From an uncultured Flavobacteriales bacterium (lineage in GTDB: Bacteria; Bacteroidota; Bacteroidia; Flavobacteriales_G; Salibacteraceae), in assembly GCA_913020435.1 (NCBI GenBank), contig CAJVZZ010000015.1, positions 1 to 64,000 on the forward strand: a DNA stretch of 64,000 nt, given 5' to 3'. Of this stretch, positions 8,677 to 18,133 are shown one piece after another. The notes beneath the pieces are model-generated. The model searched no databases, was not told the origin of the DNA, and saw only the letters and a list, made by a program, of their open reading frames with translations. The position numbers were made by a program, and so were the translations under genes. The first letter of the stretch is position 1, and each line of letters begins with the position of its first letter.

Positions 8677-9088
8677 TGGTTCATCATTGTGTTTGATTTA
8701 AGCCAATCCCCTCCTAACGAGGAAGGTGGTGGATTAGTTACTGAATTAGGTTTATGAAATCAAAATAAACACGCCTTTATCCAATTTCTTCTAGCTAGAT
8801 TCCAAACCACTAAACTTTCCCTTAAGACAACCCTAGTTACTAAATCGCGAATTCATTCAAAAAGTTTATTGATTCACCTGTTTTACGCATCCTACTGTAG
8901 GTCAATCGGTTAGCTTTGTGGTAATGTTTAGGATTCTTAAAGGTGACTTTTGGGTAACATTGTACGCGTCTTGATGCAATTGGGTTTGGGTGAGTTATTG
9001 ACAAGTAATTAACAACGCTAGGCATTCAAAATAATTAAATCACAAGATTACACAAGTAAAATCGGGAAAAAAGATACTAAAAGCAAGC

Positions 9089-9131
9089 AGTCGAAAGTAA
9101 ATCGTGCTACAGTGCGGCATTCGACTTTTTT
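9089..9131 (+). terminator. Terminator-like hairpin inside the gap before nrdB
   Basis: AGTCGAA (9089-9095) pairs with TTCGACT (9120-9126) across a 24-nt loop, and the 3' arm runs into TTTTT. It could end a small RNA, attenuate transcription toward nrdB, or be chance. Confidence 0.35.
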
Positions 9132-9305
9132 ACCCTCTTCTATCAACATGCAGTTGTTAATTGCGAATGTTGAAAACTACCGTGAATTGTGAATTGTTTA
9201 AGCTTTTTGTGCTTTGTTTTATAATCCAAATTTGGAGGGTCAGGATGTGAATAGTGTTTCATTCTCATGAATCCTCACAAATAACAAAATACACGAGTAA
9301 AGGTT

Positions 9306-9339
9306 TTTTAGCATTATTCGGTTTAGGCCGAGGCTAAAA
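9306..9339 (+). promoter_or_regulatory. Folded leader element upstream of nrdB
   Basis: TTTTAGC (9306-9312) pairs perfectly with GCTAAAA (9333-9339). Inside, CGG (9319-9321) pairs with CCG (9328-9330) around the loop TTTAGG. The element ends 17 nt before the Shine-Dalgarno sequence, so it could influence translation of nrdB. It matches no riboswitch I know. Confidence 0.35.
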
Positions 9340-9355
9340 TTTAGGCATTAAAAAT

Positions 9356-9361
9356 AAGGAG
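9356..9361 (+). promoter_or_regulatory. Strong Shine-Dalgarno sequence of nrdB
   Basis: AAGGAG lies 7 nt before the ATG at 9369. This is unusual here, because most starts in the window have no such sequence. It fits high expression and confirms the start. Confidence 0.65.
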
Positions 9362-9368
9362 TAAAATA

Positions 9369-10433
9369 ATGGAAGAGAAAAAGATTACAGAGGTAGACCC
9401 AACCATTGCGGGAGCTTTACCAAGCGAAGTAAGAGAAGTAAAAACAGTACAAGAATTGGATAAAGAAGAGCCAATCCTAAAAGAAAACGGAGGCAGATTT
9501 GTTTTGTTTCCTATTCAGCACAACGATATTTGGGAAATGTACAAGAAGTCAGAAGCCAGTTTTTGGACAGCTGAAGAAATTGACTTAGCACAGGACATGG
9601 CCGATTGGGAAAACAAACTCAATGATAACGAACGTTTTTTCATCAAGAATGTTTTGGCATTCTTCGCAGCATCCGATGGAATCGTAAATGAAAACTTAGC
9701 GGAGAACTTTGTTTCTGAAGTACAATATACCGAAGCAAAATTCTTTTATGGATTCCAAATCGCAATGGAAAACGTGCATTCGGAGACCTATTCGTTGTTG
9801 ATCGATACTTTAATCAAAGACACTAACGAAAAAGACAAACTTTTTAACGCTATTGAAACAATGGATTGCGTTAAGAAAAAAGCAGATTGGGCTTTAGATT
9901 GGATTGATAATGGAAGTTATGCAGAGCGTCTTGTTGCTTTTGCTGCTGTTGAAGGTATTTTCTTTTCAGGATCTTTCTGCTCTATTTTCTGGTTAAAGAA
10001 AAGAGGCCTTATGCCAGGACTTTCGTTTTCTAACGAATTAATCTCAAGAGACGAAGGTTTGCACTGTGACTTTGCTTGTTTACTTTACAACAATCACTTA
10101 GTAAATAAACTTCCCAAGTCTAGAGTTGCCAAAATCATTTCTGACGCAGTAGACATAGAAAAAGAATTTGTGACTGATTCATTACCAGTTTCATTGATTG
10201 GAATGAACGCTAAGCTTATGCAGCAGTACATTGAGTTTGTTGCAGATCGATTGTTAACTGAGTTAGGTAACGATAAGATTTATAATGCTTCAAATCCATT
10301 TGATTTTATGGAAATGATTTCACTTCAGGGTAAAACAAATTTCTTTGAAAAAAGGGTTGCTGAATACCAAAAAGCTGGAGTAGCGAACAACGATAAAGAT
10401 GCACACGCCTTTAAAATGGATGCAGATTTCTAA
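9369..10433 (+). CDS. nrdB: Class I ribonucleotide reductase, beta subunit
   Basis: NrdB houses the metal centre and tyrosyl radical that start reduction of ribonucleotides to deoxyribonucleotides. The 354 residues include the ferritin-like core. D103, E134 and H137 match the first metal-ligand set, and Y141 follows H137 by four residues exactly as the radical tyrosine Y122 of the E. coli enzyme follows H118. A second ligand set lies in VEGIFF and RDEGLHCDF. Having the tyrosine makes a normal tyrosyl-radical enzyme more likely than the tyrosine-free class Ic. nrdA follows after 24 nt, the reverse of the E. coli gene order but common in Bacteroidota. The long folded leader and strong ribosome site suggest specific regulation. 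Confidence 0.97.
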   Translation: MEEKKITEVDPTIAGALPSEVREVKTVQELDKEEPILKENGGRFVLFPIQHNDIWEMYKKSEASFWTAEEIDLAQDMADWENKLNDNERFFIKNVLAFFAASDGIVNENLAENFVSEVQYTEAKFFYGFQIAMENVHSETYSLLIDTLIKDTNEKDKLFNAIETMDCVKKKADWALDWIDNGSYAERLVAFAAVEGIFFSGSFCSIFWLKKRGLMPGLSFSNELISRDEGLHCDFACLLYNNHLVNKLPKSRVAKIISDAVDIEKEFVTDSLPVSLIGMNAKLMQQYIEFVADRLLTELGNDKIYNASNPFDFMEMISLQGKTNFFEKRVAEYQKAGVANNDKDAHAFKMDADF

Positions 10434-10457
10434 TAAATTTTTTAGCCCTATACACAC

Positions 10458-12860
10458 ATGGAAGTATTAAAAAGAGACGGTAGGAAAGAAATTGTAATGT
10501 TCGATAAGATTACGGCAAGAATTAAAAAGCTTTGCTACGGTCTTTCAGAGCACGTAGATCCTGTTAAAATTTCGATGAAAGTTATCGAAGGTTTATACGA
10601 CGGAGTTACTACTTCAGAGTTGGACAACCTTGCAGCAGAGCAATCGGCTTCAATGACTGTTTCTCATCCTGATTATGCTTTGTTAGCTTCACGTATCGTC
10701 GTGTCTAACCTGCACAAACAAACCAAAAAGTCATTCTCGGAAACAATGACCGACTTACACGATTATATCGATCCTAAAACTGGGGAAAAAGCTCCGTTAT
10801 TAGCGGATGATGTTTACCAAATCGTAATGGATAACGCCGAAAGAATTGATTCTCACATTATTTATGATAGAGATTTTGGTTACGACTTTTTTGGAGTAAA
10901 AACATTAGAGCGTTCTTACCTATTGAAGTTAAAAGGTGAAGTTGCTGAGCGGCCACAACAAATGTTGATGCGTGTTTCTTTAGGGATTCACAAAAAGGAT
11001 ATTGATAGCGCTTTAAAAACCTATGACTTGATGAGTGAGCGTTGGTTTACTCACGCAACTCCTACGTTATTTAATTCTGGTACTCCAAAACCACAAATGT
11101 CTTCTTGTTTCTTATTAACAACAAAAGATGACAGTATTTCTGGAATTTATGACACACTTAAAAACTGTGCTCAAATTTCACAATCTGCCGGTGGAATCGG
11201 ACTTGCTATTCACGATATTAGAGCTACTGGGTCCTATATTAAAGGAACCAATGGTGAATCTAATGGTATTGTGCCAATGCTTAGAGTATTCAACGATACA
11301 GCGCGTTATGTAGATCAGGGTGGTGGAAAACGAAAAGGTTCGTTTGCTATTTACATGGAACCTTGGCATGCAGATATTTTCGATTTCTTGGATTTGAAAA
11401 AGAATCACGGAAAAGAAGAGCAACGAGCAAGAGATTTATTTTATGCTATGTGGACGCCAGATTTGTTCATGAAGCGTGTTAAAGCAAACGGAGATTGGAC
11501 ATTAATGTGTCCTCACGAATGTCCTGGACTTTCCGATGTACATAGCGAAGAGTTTGAAAAGCTGTATACGAGATACGAGAAAGAAGGAAAAGGAAGAAAA
11601 ACTATCAAAGCACAAGATCTTTGGTTTAAGATTCTAGAATCTCAAATCGAAACAGGAACACCTTACATGTTGTATAAGGATGCAGCAAACAGTAAGTCGA
11701 ACCAAAAGAACTTGGGAACTATAAAGTCTTCGAACTTATGCACTGAAATTATTGAGTATACTGCTCCAGATGAAGTTGCAGTTTGTAACTTAGCTTCAAT
11801 GGCATTGCCTAAGTATGTGAAAAATGGCGAATTTGATCATGAGAAGTTATTTGAAGTTACTTATCAAGCGACAATAAACTTGAATCGCATTATCGATGAA
11901 AACTTCTATCCAATAGAAGAAGCAAGAAAAAGTAACATGCGTCACCGTCCAATTGGAATTGGTGTGCAAGGATTAGCTGATACGTTTATCTTGATGCGCT
12001 TACCGTTCACTTCTCCGAGAGCAAAACAATTGAATAAGGAAATCTTTGAAACTATTTACTATGCGGCTATGACGGCTTCTAAGGACTTGGCTGTTAAAGA
12101 AGGGCCATATGAGACCATCAAAGGTTCTCCAGTGTCTAAAGGAATTTTTCAATTCGATATGTGGAACGTAACTCCTTCAGATCGTTGGGAATGGGATGTA
12201 TTGAAAGAAGAAGTGAAGAAACATGGAGTAAGAAACTCTTTGTTATTGGCTCCAATGCCTACTGCTTCTACAGCTCAGATTTTAGGAAACAATGAAGCGT
12301 TTGAGCCATACACCTCTAACATGTTTACAAGAAGAACACTTTCTGGTGAATTTGTGGTAGTGAACAAGCATTTGTTGCGTGATCTTAACGATCTTGGAAT
12401 TTGGAACGATAACTTGAAGAACAAGCTAATTGCAGCTAACGGTTCGGTTCAAAACATTGATGAAATTCCAGAAAACTTAAAAGAACTGTATCGTACAGCC
12501 TGGGAAATTTCTCAGAAAGAAATTATCGAAATGTCAGCTGATAGGGGCGCCTATATCGATCAGTCTCAATCGTTGAACATATTTATGGAGAACGCTAACT
12601 TTGCTAAGTTGACCTCTATGCACTTCTACGGATGGGAAAAAGGATTGAAAACAGGCATGTATTACTTGAGAACGAAAGCCGCAAGAGATGCTATTCAGTT
12701 TACGGTAGATAAATCTACTCTAGCTCAGCCAAAACCTGAAGTAAAGACTGTTCCAGACAACGCACCTCCAAAAGATAATGTTGAGGAATATGCGGCTTGG
12801 CTAAGAGCACAACGCGAAAAAGTTGAAGAAGGCGACGATTGTGAAATGTGTTCAGGTTAA
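10458..12860 (+). CDS. nrdA: Class I ribonucleotide reductase, alpha subunit
   Basis: NrdA is the catalytic subunit that reduces ribonucleoside diphosphates, forming a complex with NrdB. The 800-residue protein starts with an ATP-cone (residues about 1-90, VLKRDGRKE), the allosteric site that switches the enzyme off with dATP. The catalytic barrel follows, with the first redox cysteine in SSCFLL, the NLCTEI motif carrying the thiyl-radical cysteine and its glutamate, and the long PMPTAST signature near residue 600. The C-terminal tail ends in CEMCSG, the swinging CxxC that accepts electrons from thioredoxin or glutaredoxin. It lies 24 nt after nrdB and is closed by a strong terminator. Confidence 0.97.
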   Translation: MEVLKRDGRKEIVMFDKITARIKKLCYGLSEHVDPVKISMKVIEGLYDGVTTSELDNLAAEQSASMTVSHPDYALLASRIVVSNLHKQTKKSFSETMTDLHDYIDPKTGEKAPLLADDVYQIVMDNAERIDSHIIYDRDFGYDFFGVKTLERSYLLKLKGEVAERPQQMLMRVSLGIHKKDIDSALKTYDLMSERWFTHATPTLFNSGTPKPQMSSCFLLTTKDDSISGIYDTLKNCAQISQSAGGIGLAIHDIRATGSYIKGTNGESNGIVPMLRVFNDTARYVDQGGGKRKGSFAIYMEPWHADIFDFLDLKKNHGKEEQRARDLFYAMWTPDLFMKRVKANGDWTLMCPHECPGLSDVHSEEFEKLYTRYEKEGKGRKTIKAQDLWFKILESQIETGTPYMLYKDAANSKSNQKNLGTIKSSNLCTEIIEYTAPDEVAVCNLASMALPKYVKNGEFDHEKLFEVTYQATINLNRIIDENFYPIEEARKSNMRHRPIGIGVQGLADTFILMRLPFTSPRAKQLNKEIFETIYYAAMTASKDLAVKEGPYETIKGSPVSKGIFQFDMWNVTPSDRWEWDVLKEEVKKHGVRNSLLLAPMPTASTAQILGNNEAFEPYTSNMFTRRTLSGEFVVVNKHLLRDLNDLGIWNDNLKNKLIAANGSVQNIDEIPENLKELYRTAWEISQKEIIEMSADRGAYIDQSQSLNIFMENANFAKLTSMHFYGWEKGLKTGMYYLRTKAARDAIQFTVDKSTLAQPKPEVKTVPDNAPPKDNVEEYAAWLRAQREKVEEGDDCEMCSG

Positions 12861-12898
12861 TACCAGAAGGTATTTGGCGTAGTCAAATTCTTAACGTC

Positions 12899-12918
12899 AT
12901 TCCCGCGCAGGCGGGAAT
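12899..12918. repeat. GC-rich perfect palindrome after nrdA
   Basis: ATTCCCGC (12899-12906) pairs with GCGGGAAT (12911-12918) around GCAG. It resembles dispersed intergenic palindromes of other bacteria, but only one copy is present here. With no uridine run it is not a terminator alone. Confidence 0.5.
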
Positions 12919-12935
12919 CTAAAATCAGTTTATTG

Positions 12936-12969
12936 AAACCCCTGCTAATGAAAATTAGGAGGGGTTTTT
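12936..12969 (+). terminator. Strong Rho-independent terminator of nrdBA
   Basis: AAACCCCT (12936-12943) pairs with AGGGGTTT (12960-12967). An inner stem CTAAT / ATTAG (12945-12949, 12954-12958) is capped by a GAAA tetraloop, and a run of T to 12969 follows. Confidence 0.9.
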
Positions 12970-13031
12970 GTTTTCAATTCTATTCGTTAATCACATTAAA
13001 TTATGTTTGCCTTCTAACAACAATGCACTGC

Positions 13032-14172
13032 ATGAAATTCAAAAAAATCACGTGCTTATCTCTTCTAACGATTGTTGCGCTTCTGGCTTGTAAAAAAGAA
13101 GAAATTGAAGCACCTGCTTTGCCAGAAAATAGCACCGCAGTAGGTTTTGAAAAGTATTTGACCATTCAAAAAAGGGCTCAAAATGTATCGGCCTTAGCTA
13201 CACTTATTTTTAAAGAAGATCAGGTATTGTTTGAGAATTATCAGGATGAGTCGGACATTGAAAAAGATATTACCCTAACTAAAGACCACGTTTTTTTATT
13301 GGCTTCGATTTCTAAAACTATTACTGCTTTATTCCAATTGTATGATCAGGGTAAATTTAAGTTGGACTATAATATCAATGATTACTTGAATTTTAAAGCT
13401 GTGGTTCCCGACTACAGTAAGGCTATAACTTTTAAAATGTTACTTACTCAGACTTCTGGAATTACTGATGGAAAAGTGCTTAACAATGAAGATTATTATG
13501 GAAAAGATAGCCCCGTTCCATTGGATCAATTTTTAGAAAATTACCTAACTGTTGACGGTGATTATTACAACGAAAAACAAAATTTCCATGATTTTGAACC
13601 TGGAAGTGACCATGAATATTCTAATGTTGGAAATGCACTTATCGCTGCATTAGTAGAAGATATAACAGGAATTGATTTTAATGAATACTGCAAGAAAAAC
13701 ATTTTTCAACCTTTAAAAATGCACGATACATTTTGGCGACTAGATGAGGTTACTAAAATTATTGTTCAACCTTACAATTATGCTAAACGAGATTATGAAC
13801 TCATCAGTCATTATACCTTCACAGATTGCCCAAATGGTAGTTTACGGTCTAGCGTAAATGACATGTTCAACTTTTTAAGTGCATTGGTTCAGGAAGGGAC
13901 CTATGACGGTCACGAGTTATTGAAAACAGAAACAGTAGCCGTGATGATTAATCCTCAAGCTACAAGTTTGGATGCGACAATGGGTTTTACACTTGTTTCA
14001 AATAGATAAAACCAATAATATTTGGGGACATGAATGCTGAGAACAGTGTTTAGCAACAATTATGGATTATAATCTAACGATCAAAGTTGGAGCTCTAAAT
14101 TCCTGTAATCAAGGAGAAGTAAGTTTGGATGCTGTATTAATTGAGGCATATAAAATTGGGCTAACACTATAA
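13032..14172 (+). pseudogene. Decayed serine hydrolase (class C beta-lactamase-like) lipoprotein
   Basis: The intact-looking part (13032-14009) encodes a lipoprotein signal (LLTIVALLAC, lipid Cys about residue 18), the SxxK motif SISK and the YxN motif YSN of penicillin-binding-protein-like serine hydrolases. It stops at 14009, before the third active-site motif. Shifted by one base, the sequence continues with DKTNNIWGHE, a TGC and TGA codon where HEGG is expected, then TIMDYNL, CNQGEVSLDAV and IEAYKIGLTL, ending with TAA at 14170-14172. So a frameshift near 14000 and a TGA at 14038-14040 break the gene at the GHxGG motif. The start is the ATG at 13032; an ATG at 13023 is also possible. A -7 element TATGTTTG is at 13002-13009. 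The shortened product should be inactive. Confidence 0.8.
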
Positions 14173-14177
14173 GAAAA

Positions 14178-14747
14178 ATGGAACTTATTTCTGAAGAATA
14201 CAAAACACCTTTTGGTGATTTAATTTTAGGTGCATTCAACAGTGAACTTGTGCTTTGCGACTGGAAGCAAAGGAAAACGCGTGCAGCTATTGATAGACGA
14301 GTAAAAGAAGGAGTTTATGCAATGTCGAGAGATACACGTTTCTCTGAAGCGTCACTTAAAACGAATCAGGAAGATAATGTAGCCATAATCAATAAAACTA
14401 AAATACAACTCGACGAATATTTTAACGGTACACGTACAAAATTTGATATTCCAGTACGCGCAATTGCAACTAATTTTCAGCAAAAAGCTTGGATGGCTTT
14501 GTGTGATATTCCTTACGGAGAAACAAGAAGTTATCTAGAGCTATCCCTAGAATTGGGCAATATAAAAGCAATACGAGCAGTGGCCTCTGCAAATGGAGCT
14601 AACGCACTTTCCATTCTGATTCCTTGTCATAGAATTACTGGTAGCAATGGCGAGTTGATGGGTTATGCTGGTGGTTTAAATGCGAAGAAAAAATTGTTGG
14701 AACTTGAAAATCCAAACATGATAAGCCAGCAGTTGGACTTGTTCTAA
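14178..14747 (+). CDS. ogt: Methylated-DNA--protein-cysteine methyltransferase
   Basis: The enzyme removes alkyl groups from O6 of guanine in DNA by transfer to its own cysteine, which inactivates it. The 189-residue protein shows the C-terminal MGMT domain with the helix-turn-helix arginine-finger region (about 99-145, IPYGETRSYLEL) and the active-site PCHR with Cys150, followed by the YAGGLNAKKKLLELE tail. The N-terminal part (about 1-85) is the poorly conserved domain of this family; there is no Ada-type zinc-binding region or AraC domain, so this is a plain Ogt-like repair protein. The ATG lies 5 nt after the end of the decayed hydrolase. Its stop overlaps the convergent CPBP gene by 4 nt. 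Confidence 0.93.
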   Translation: MELISEEYKTPFGDLILGAFNSELVLCDWKQRKTRAAIDRRVKEGVYAMSRDTRFSEASLKTNQEDNVAIINKTKIQLDEYFNGTRTKFDIPVRAIATNFQQKAWMALCDIPYGETRSYLELSLELGNIKAIRAVASANGANALSILIPCHRITGSNGELMGYAGGLNAKKKLLELENPNMISQQLDLF

Positions 14748-15682
14748 TCCAACAAATAAGCAAACAACTCCATACACCCAGCAAGGGTAATATGCACCAA
14801 AACGCCACCCCAAATATTCTTAGAATAGTAGGCTAAGACACCCAGAAAATAGCCGCCAAACACAGAGCTAATGGTTTCTCCAACTGGTTTTCCGAAATGC
14901 AGTACAGCATAAGCGGCCACCATAGGTAGAATTGCGTCTTTGCCCAAGTATTTAGAAACTCCAACTACTAGAAAACCCCTGAAAAGCAATTCTGTATTTA
15001 GGAAATCTGTAAGATAGAAAAACTCATAAATGAGCACAGATATCCATTCTGGTAGTTGGTGAAAAGCAGCAAATGCATATCCACCACAACGCTGATAAAC
15101 GGGGTAAAAGCTATTGATTTCTGAGCTTAATGCGGCCAAAGCAGTCAAAGGAATTATTAGGGCAACCAAAATGCTATAGAATTTCAAATTGATACACTCA
15201 AAATGCAACCCATACAAACCAATACTCCGTTTTTTATCCAGCAAAAATTTGCACAATGTTAGTATTCCAAAAATCGTTATCCAGCCGTAGGCATTAAAAA
15301 ATATTTTGTACCAAAAGAGAAATTGTTGAGGGTCTAAAGACCCCAGCACAGGCTTTACGAAATACGGGAAAACCGATCGATCGATAGAAAGTATAAGCAG
15401 ACCTAAAGCAGCATAAGCAAAAGTCTTAAGATTGATTATCAGCGCATCTTTCCGGAAGGATTTTAGGAGAAATAATACTCCAAAATAAGCTATTGCGTTT
15501 AGGCAAAAAAATGCGGGAATACGTAAAGCTGCCGGTTTCAATTTGTCAATGAAATTATCTTCGATATCGAGTTGATAATTGGTCACTATAAGCGCACCTA
15601 GAAAGACTCCTATGATTACGAATCCCTTAACTGGAATATATTCCTTGTGGAATTGTTTGAAGTATTCAACAGTTGTTTTCAT
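14744..15682 (-). CDS. CPBP family intramembrane metalloprotease
   Basis: The 312-residue protein has about eight membrane helices and the C-terminal CPBP (Abi/CAAX-protease-like) domain, residues about 215-310. Its motifs are TELLFRG (first glutamate and arginine), AVLHFGKP (motif 2 His) and LVHITLAG (motif 3 His). The usual paired glutamates are reduced to one preceded by threonine, a slightly unusual motif 1. Bacterial members cleave membrane-embedded peptides or act in immunity to bacteriocins, but the substrate is unknown. The gene is convergent with ogt and overlaps its end by 4 nt. A full consensus promoter lies immediately upstream. Confidence 0.85.
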   Translation of the reverse strand: MKTTVEYFKQFHKEYIPVKGFVIIGVFLGALIVTNYQLDIEDNFIDKLKPAALRIPAFFCLNAIAYFGVLFLLKSFRKDALIINLKTFAYAALGLLILSIDRSVFPYFVKPVLGSLDPQQFLFWYKIFFNAYGWITIFGILTLCKFLLDKKRSIGLYGLHFECINLKFYSILVALIIPLTALAALSSEINSFYPVYQRCGGYAFAAFHQLPEWISVLIYEFFYLTDFLNTELLFRGFLVVGVSKYLGKDAILPMVAAYAVLHFGKPVGETISSVFGGYFLGVLAYYSKNIWGGVLVHITLAGCMELFAYLLD

Positions 15683-15689
15683 GGAAATT

Positions 15690-15719
15690 CAAACGTATCC
15701 AATTTATTTAGTAACTCAA
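15690..15719 (-). promoter_or_regulatory. Consensus promoter of the CPBP protease gene
   Basis: On the minus strand TTG (15717-15719) is followed after 19 nt by TACGTTTG (15690-15697), a full match to TTG-N17-23-TAnnTTTG. The ATG at 15682 is 7 nt from the -7 element, giving a very short or no leader. Confidence 0.7.
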
Positions 15720-16048
15720 AATCGATCTAACAAATAAGCGTGCATCTTCATTTTCTATTTGCTCTGTTCGTTCTGGATTTATAAGAACATGCAAAAAATG
15801 GGTTAGGTGAGGAGTTGAAAGCCAACGAGAAAAAAGGATTAATCAAACTGTAGCTCAATACAAAGTCAGTTTTGGCGGATTAAATAAAAGTCACTACTCA
15901 ATATTTTCGCAACTATTTTGAGGATGGTCAAGGAGATGAACAGAGTCAGAAAGGACTGAATTGTAATCATGACCAATAGGTTTAGTGTTTATAGTTGAAA
16001 AATATTGAGACATTAAAAGCGAAACAAGAGGAATCAACAGTAAAAACG
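15720..16048. other. Gene-free stretch between the CPBP protease and nadD
   Basis: No complete gene, RNA or repeat is visible. One stretch near 15890-15960 reads on the plus strand as TTQYFRNYFEDG, then DEQSQKGLN, which looks protein-like but has stops around it. It may be the remains of a lost gene. Confidence 0.4.
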
Positions 16049-16654
16049 CTATTTATAGAAATTCATCTCGTCGATATAATTGAAAACAGGCTCAGTAAGT
16101 AGGTATCTAACGTCTTTACCTTCTTTGATTGCACGACGAATAAAGCTTGCCGAAACCTTCATTATTGGAGCATCGGTCAGCCTTACGTTGGGATGATTTT
16201 CAATCTCTGGTTTTGTTTGAGACTTGTGAGAGTCATGTATTTCTTGCTCGGTTAAAATGCGAGGATAGACAAATAGCTCGTGCTGGTCAATAATCGCTTG
16301 ATAGTTCTGCCACTTATGGAAGGTTCTTAAGTTGTCCTCGCCCATAATGAGTGCAAAATCATGTTCAGGATACTTGTCTTTTAGATAAGCAAGGGTGATT
16401 CCCGTATAGGAAGGCTTTTCCAATTTAAACTCAATGTCAGATGATCGCAGGGAAGGATTGTCAGAAATGGCTTGATTTACCAGTGCTAAGCGATGGTAGT
16501 CTGCCAGTAGACTCTCTTTCTTTTTTAGTGGATTTTGAGGTGAAACTACTAACCAAACTTGGTCTAAGTCTGTGTAGCTAACCATGTGATTTGCTATAAT
16601 CAAATGCCCTACATGAATCGGATTAAAGGTTCCGAAGTAAAGTCCTATTTTCAT
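16049..16654 (-). CDS. nadD: Nicotinate-nucleotide adenylyltransferase
   Basis: NadD joins nicotinate mononucleotide to ATP's AMP, a central step of NAD synthesis. The 201-residue product has the nucleotidyltransferase signature GTFNPIHVGHL at residues 8-18 and the C-terminal ISSTxIR-like motif, here VSASFIRR. Length and fold pattern match the family. It is the last gene of a tight run yicC-gmk-nadD on the minus strand and overlaps gmk by 4 nt, so all three are very probably one mRNA starting upstream of yicC. Confidence 0.96.
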   Translation of the reverse strand: MKIGLYFGTFNPIHVGHLIIANHMVSYTDLDQVWLVVSPQNPLKKKESLLADYHRLALVNQAISDNPSLRSSDIEFKLEKPSYTGITLAYLKDKYPEHDFALIMGEDNLRTFHKWQNYQAIIDQHELFVYPRILTEQEIHDSHKSQTKPEIENHPNVRLTDAPIMKVSASFIRRAIKEGKDVRYLLTEPVFNYIDEMNFYK

Positions 16655-17217
16655 TTTGATATAAATTCAGTAATCATAGATTCTGCTGATATGACAGCTT
16701 GATCCAATATTTTGTTTTCCAAAACCACATCAAATTTATTTGCAAATTCAAGCTCTTCGTTTGCTTTGCTCAATCGAATTTGAATTTTTTCTTCACTTTC
16801 AGTTTGCCTTCCTCGTAGTCGTTTTTCAAGTTCCTCAACACTTGGTGGCATAACAAAAATCGCCAAAGCATTATTTCCAAAAAATGATTTTAGGTTGAGA
16901 CCACCTACCACATCTAAATCAAAGATTACCGTTTGGTTATTATTCCAAATACGTTCAATCTCAGATTTTAGAGTGCCATAAGATTGACCTTTATAGACCT
17001 CTTCAAATTCCACAAAGTCGTTGTGCTCTATTTTTTGTTTGAACTCTTCAGGACTTAAAAACCAATAATCAAGGCCATTTTCTTCTTCACCTCTTTTAGG
17101 CCTGCTCGTTGCAGAAACTGAAAATGAAAGTACATTCAGTTTCTTCAATAGAGCTTGAACTATTGAAGTTTTTCCAGCACCAGAGGGCGCAGAGAATATG
17201 ATGGCTTTTTTGGTCAT
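16651..17217 (-). CDS. gmk: Guanylate kinase
   Basis: Gmk phosphorylates GMP to GDP with ATP. The 188 residues contain the P-loop SAPSGAGKT (residues 9-17), the GMP-binding region with SATSRPKRGEEENGLDY and FVEFEEVYKG, and the lid RLRGRQTESEEKIQIRL. All core motifs of the family are present and the length is normal. It lies 4 nt after yicC and overlaps nadD by 4 nt. The yicC-gmk-nadD neighbourhood is conserved among Bacteroidota. Confidence 0.97.
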   Translation of the reverse strand: MTKKAIIFSAPSGAGKTSIVQALLKKLNVLSFSVSATSRPKRGEEENGLDYWFLSPEEFKQKIEHNDFVEFEEVYKGQSYGTLKSEIERIWNNNQTVIFDLDVVGGLNLKSFFGNNALAIFVMPPSVEELEKRLRGRQTESEEKIQIRLSKANEELEFANKFDVVLENKILDQAVISAESMITEFISK

Positions 17218-17221
17218 TAAA

Positions 17222-18097
17222 CTAAAGTACGTTTAGTACTTGTTCTTTTATTTTTTCTAGCTCGTCTTTCATTTCAACTACATGTCTTTGCATCTCGGCA
17301 TGGTTTGCCTTTGATCCAATTGTGTTGATTTCACGACCCATTTCTTGGCCAATGAATCCTAGTTTTTTCCCTTGTCCAATTTGTCCATCCATGGTTTTTG
17401 AAAAATATTCTAGATGAGCCTTTAATCGAACTTGCTCTTCAGTGATGTCTAGCTTCTCTAGATAATAGATCAGTTCTTGTTCGAATCGATTGTTGTCAAA
17501 AATATCATCGTCTTTTTTCATGTCCTCAAAACGAGCAAGCAGTTTTTCGCGCTTATTGTCAACACGTGTAGGAGCCAATTGCATTACTTTTTCGAGATGA
17601 TCACTAATAATATCGATCCGTTTTTTAAGGTCGTTTTCTAGCTGTTGTCCTTCATCCTTTCTGAAATTATTGCAAGCAGTAAGTCCCTCAATAACGGTTT
17701 GCTTGATGGTCTTGTATTCATCTGAGTCAAATTCGTGACTTTCCGATTCCAAGATATTTGGCATTCTCATTATCAAACTCATAGTGTCTATAGGTTCCAA
17801 ATCAAATTCCTGGCTCACCCCTTTTAATTGAGCATTGTACTCCTCAAACAAGACACGATTAATTTTTACCGTTGAAGTTTTGTTGGCGGATTCTAAACTC
17901 AGAGAAAAGTCAATTTTACCTCTATCTAATTGCTCCGTAATTAGATTGCGAATTTCAAGTTCTTTTTCTCGGTATGAGCTGGGCACCCGAATTTTAGTGT
18001 CGTTCATTTTTGAGTTTAACGTTTTCACTTCAACAGTGATTTTAGTCCCGTTAAACTCATTTGTTGCCTTACCGAAACCGGTCATGGATAATATCAT
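17222..18097 (-). CDS. yicC: YicC family endoribonuclease
   Basis: The 291-residue protein matches the YicC family from end to end: the N-terminal MILSMTGFGKA signature, an internal charged coiled region (about 130-235) and the C-terminal GFIGQEMGREINTIGSKA block. E. coli YicC is an endoribonuclease reported to act on the small RNA RyhB; a general role in stationary phase has been proposed. It is the first gene of the run with gmk and nadD. A -7 element lies 17 nt before the ATG, so the operon likely starts here. Confidence 0.93.
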   Translation of the reverse strand: MILSMTGFGKATNEFNGTKITVEVKTLNSKMNDTKIRVPSSYREKELEIRNLITEQLDRGKIDFSLSLESANKTSTVKINRVLFEEYNAQLKGVSQEFDLEPIDTMSLIMRMPNILESESHEFDSDEYKTIKQTVIEGLTACNNFRKDEGQQLENDLKKRIDIISDHLEKVMQLAPTRVDNKREKLLARFEDMKKDDDIFDNNRFEQELIYYLEKLDITEEQVRLKAHLEYFSKTMDGQIGQGKKLGFIGQEMGREINTIGSKANHAEMQRHVVEMKDELEKIKEQVLNVL

Positions 18098-18114
18098 ACT
18101 CTCAATAATTTCCG

Positions 18115-18122
18115 CAAATATA
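18115..18122 (-). promoter_or_regulatory. Candidate -7 element of the yicC-gmk-nadD operon
   Basis: TATATTTG on the minus strand matches TAnnTTTG, 17 nt before the yicC ATG. No TTG occurs at the usual -33 distance, so it is a half-supported promoter. Confidence 0.4.
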
Positions 18123-18133
18123 AAGCACAGTCT

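Larger units (their letters stand above)
8677..9368. other. Long gene-free region before nrdB
   Basis: This 692-nt stretch has no convincing gene. It holds an isolated TAnnTTTG match (TAGCTTTG, 8911-8918), a terminator-like hairpin (9089-9131), a folded leader (9306-9339) and a Shine-Dalgarno sequence (9356-9361). A 61-codon open frame on the minus strand (8840-9025) has no recognisable features. No NrdR box of the usual form was seen. Confidence 0.6.

Noticed and set aside
8840-9025. Open frame of 61 codons on the minus strand in the gap before nrdB
   Set aside because: No start context, no family and no neighbour. It was kept only as part of the description of the gap.
14744-15682. CPBP protease as part of a bacteriocin or defence locus
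   Set aside because: The neighbours are DNA repair and nucleotide metabolism genes, with no small peptide or other immunity gene.
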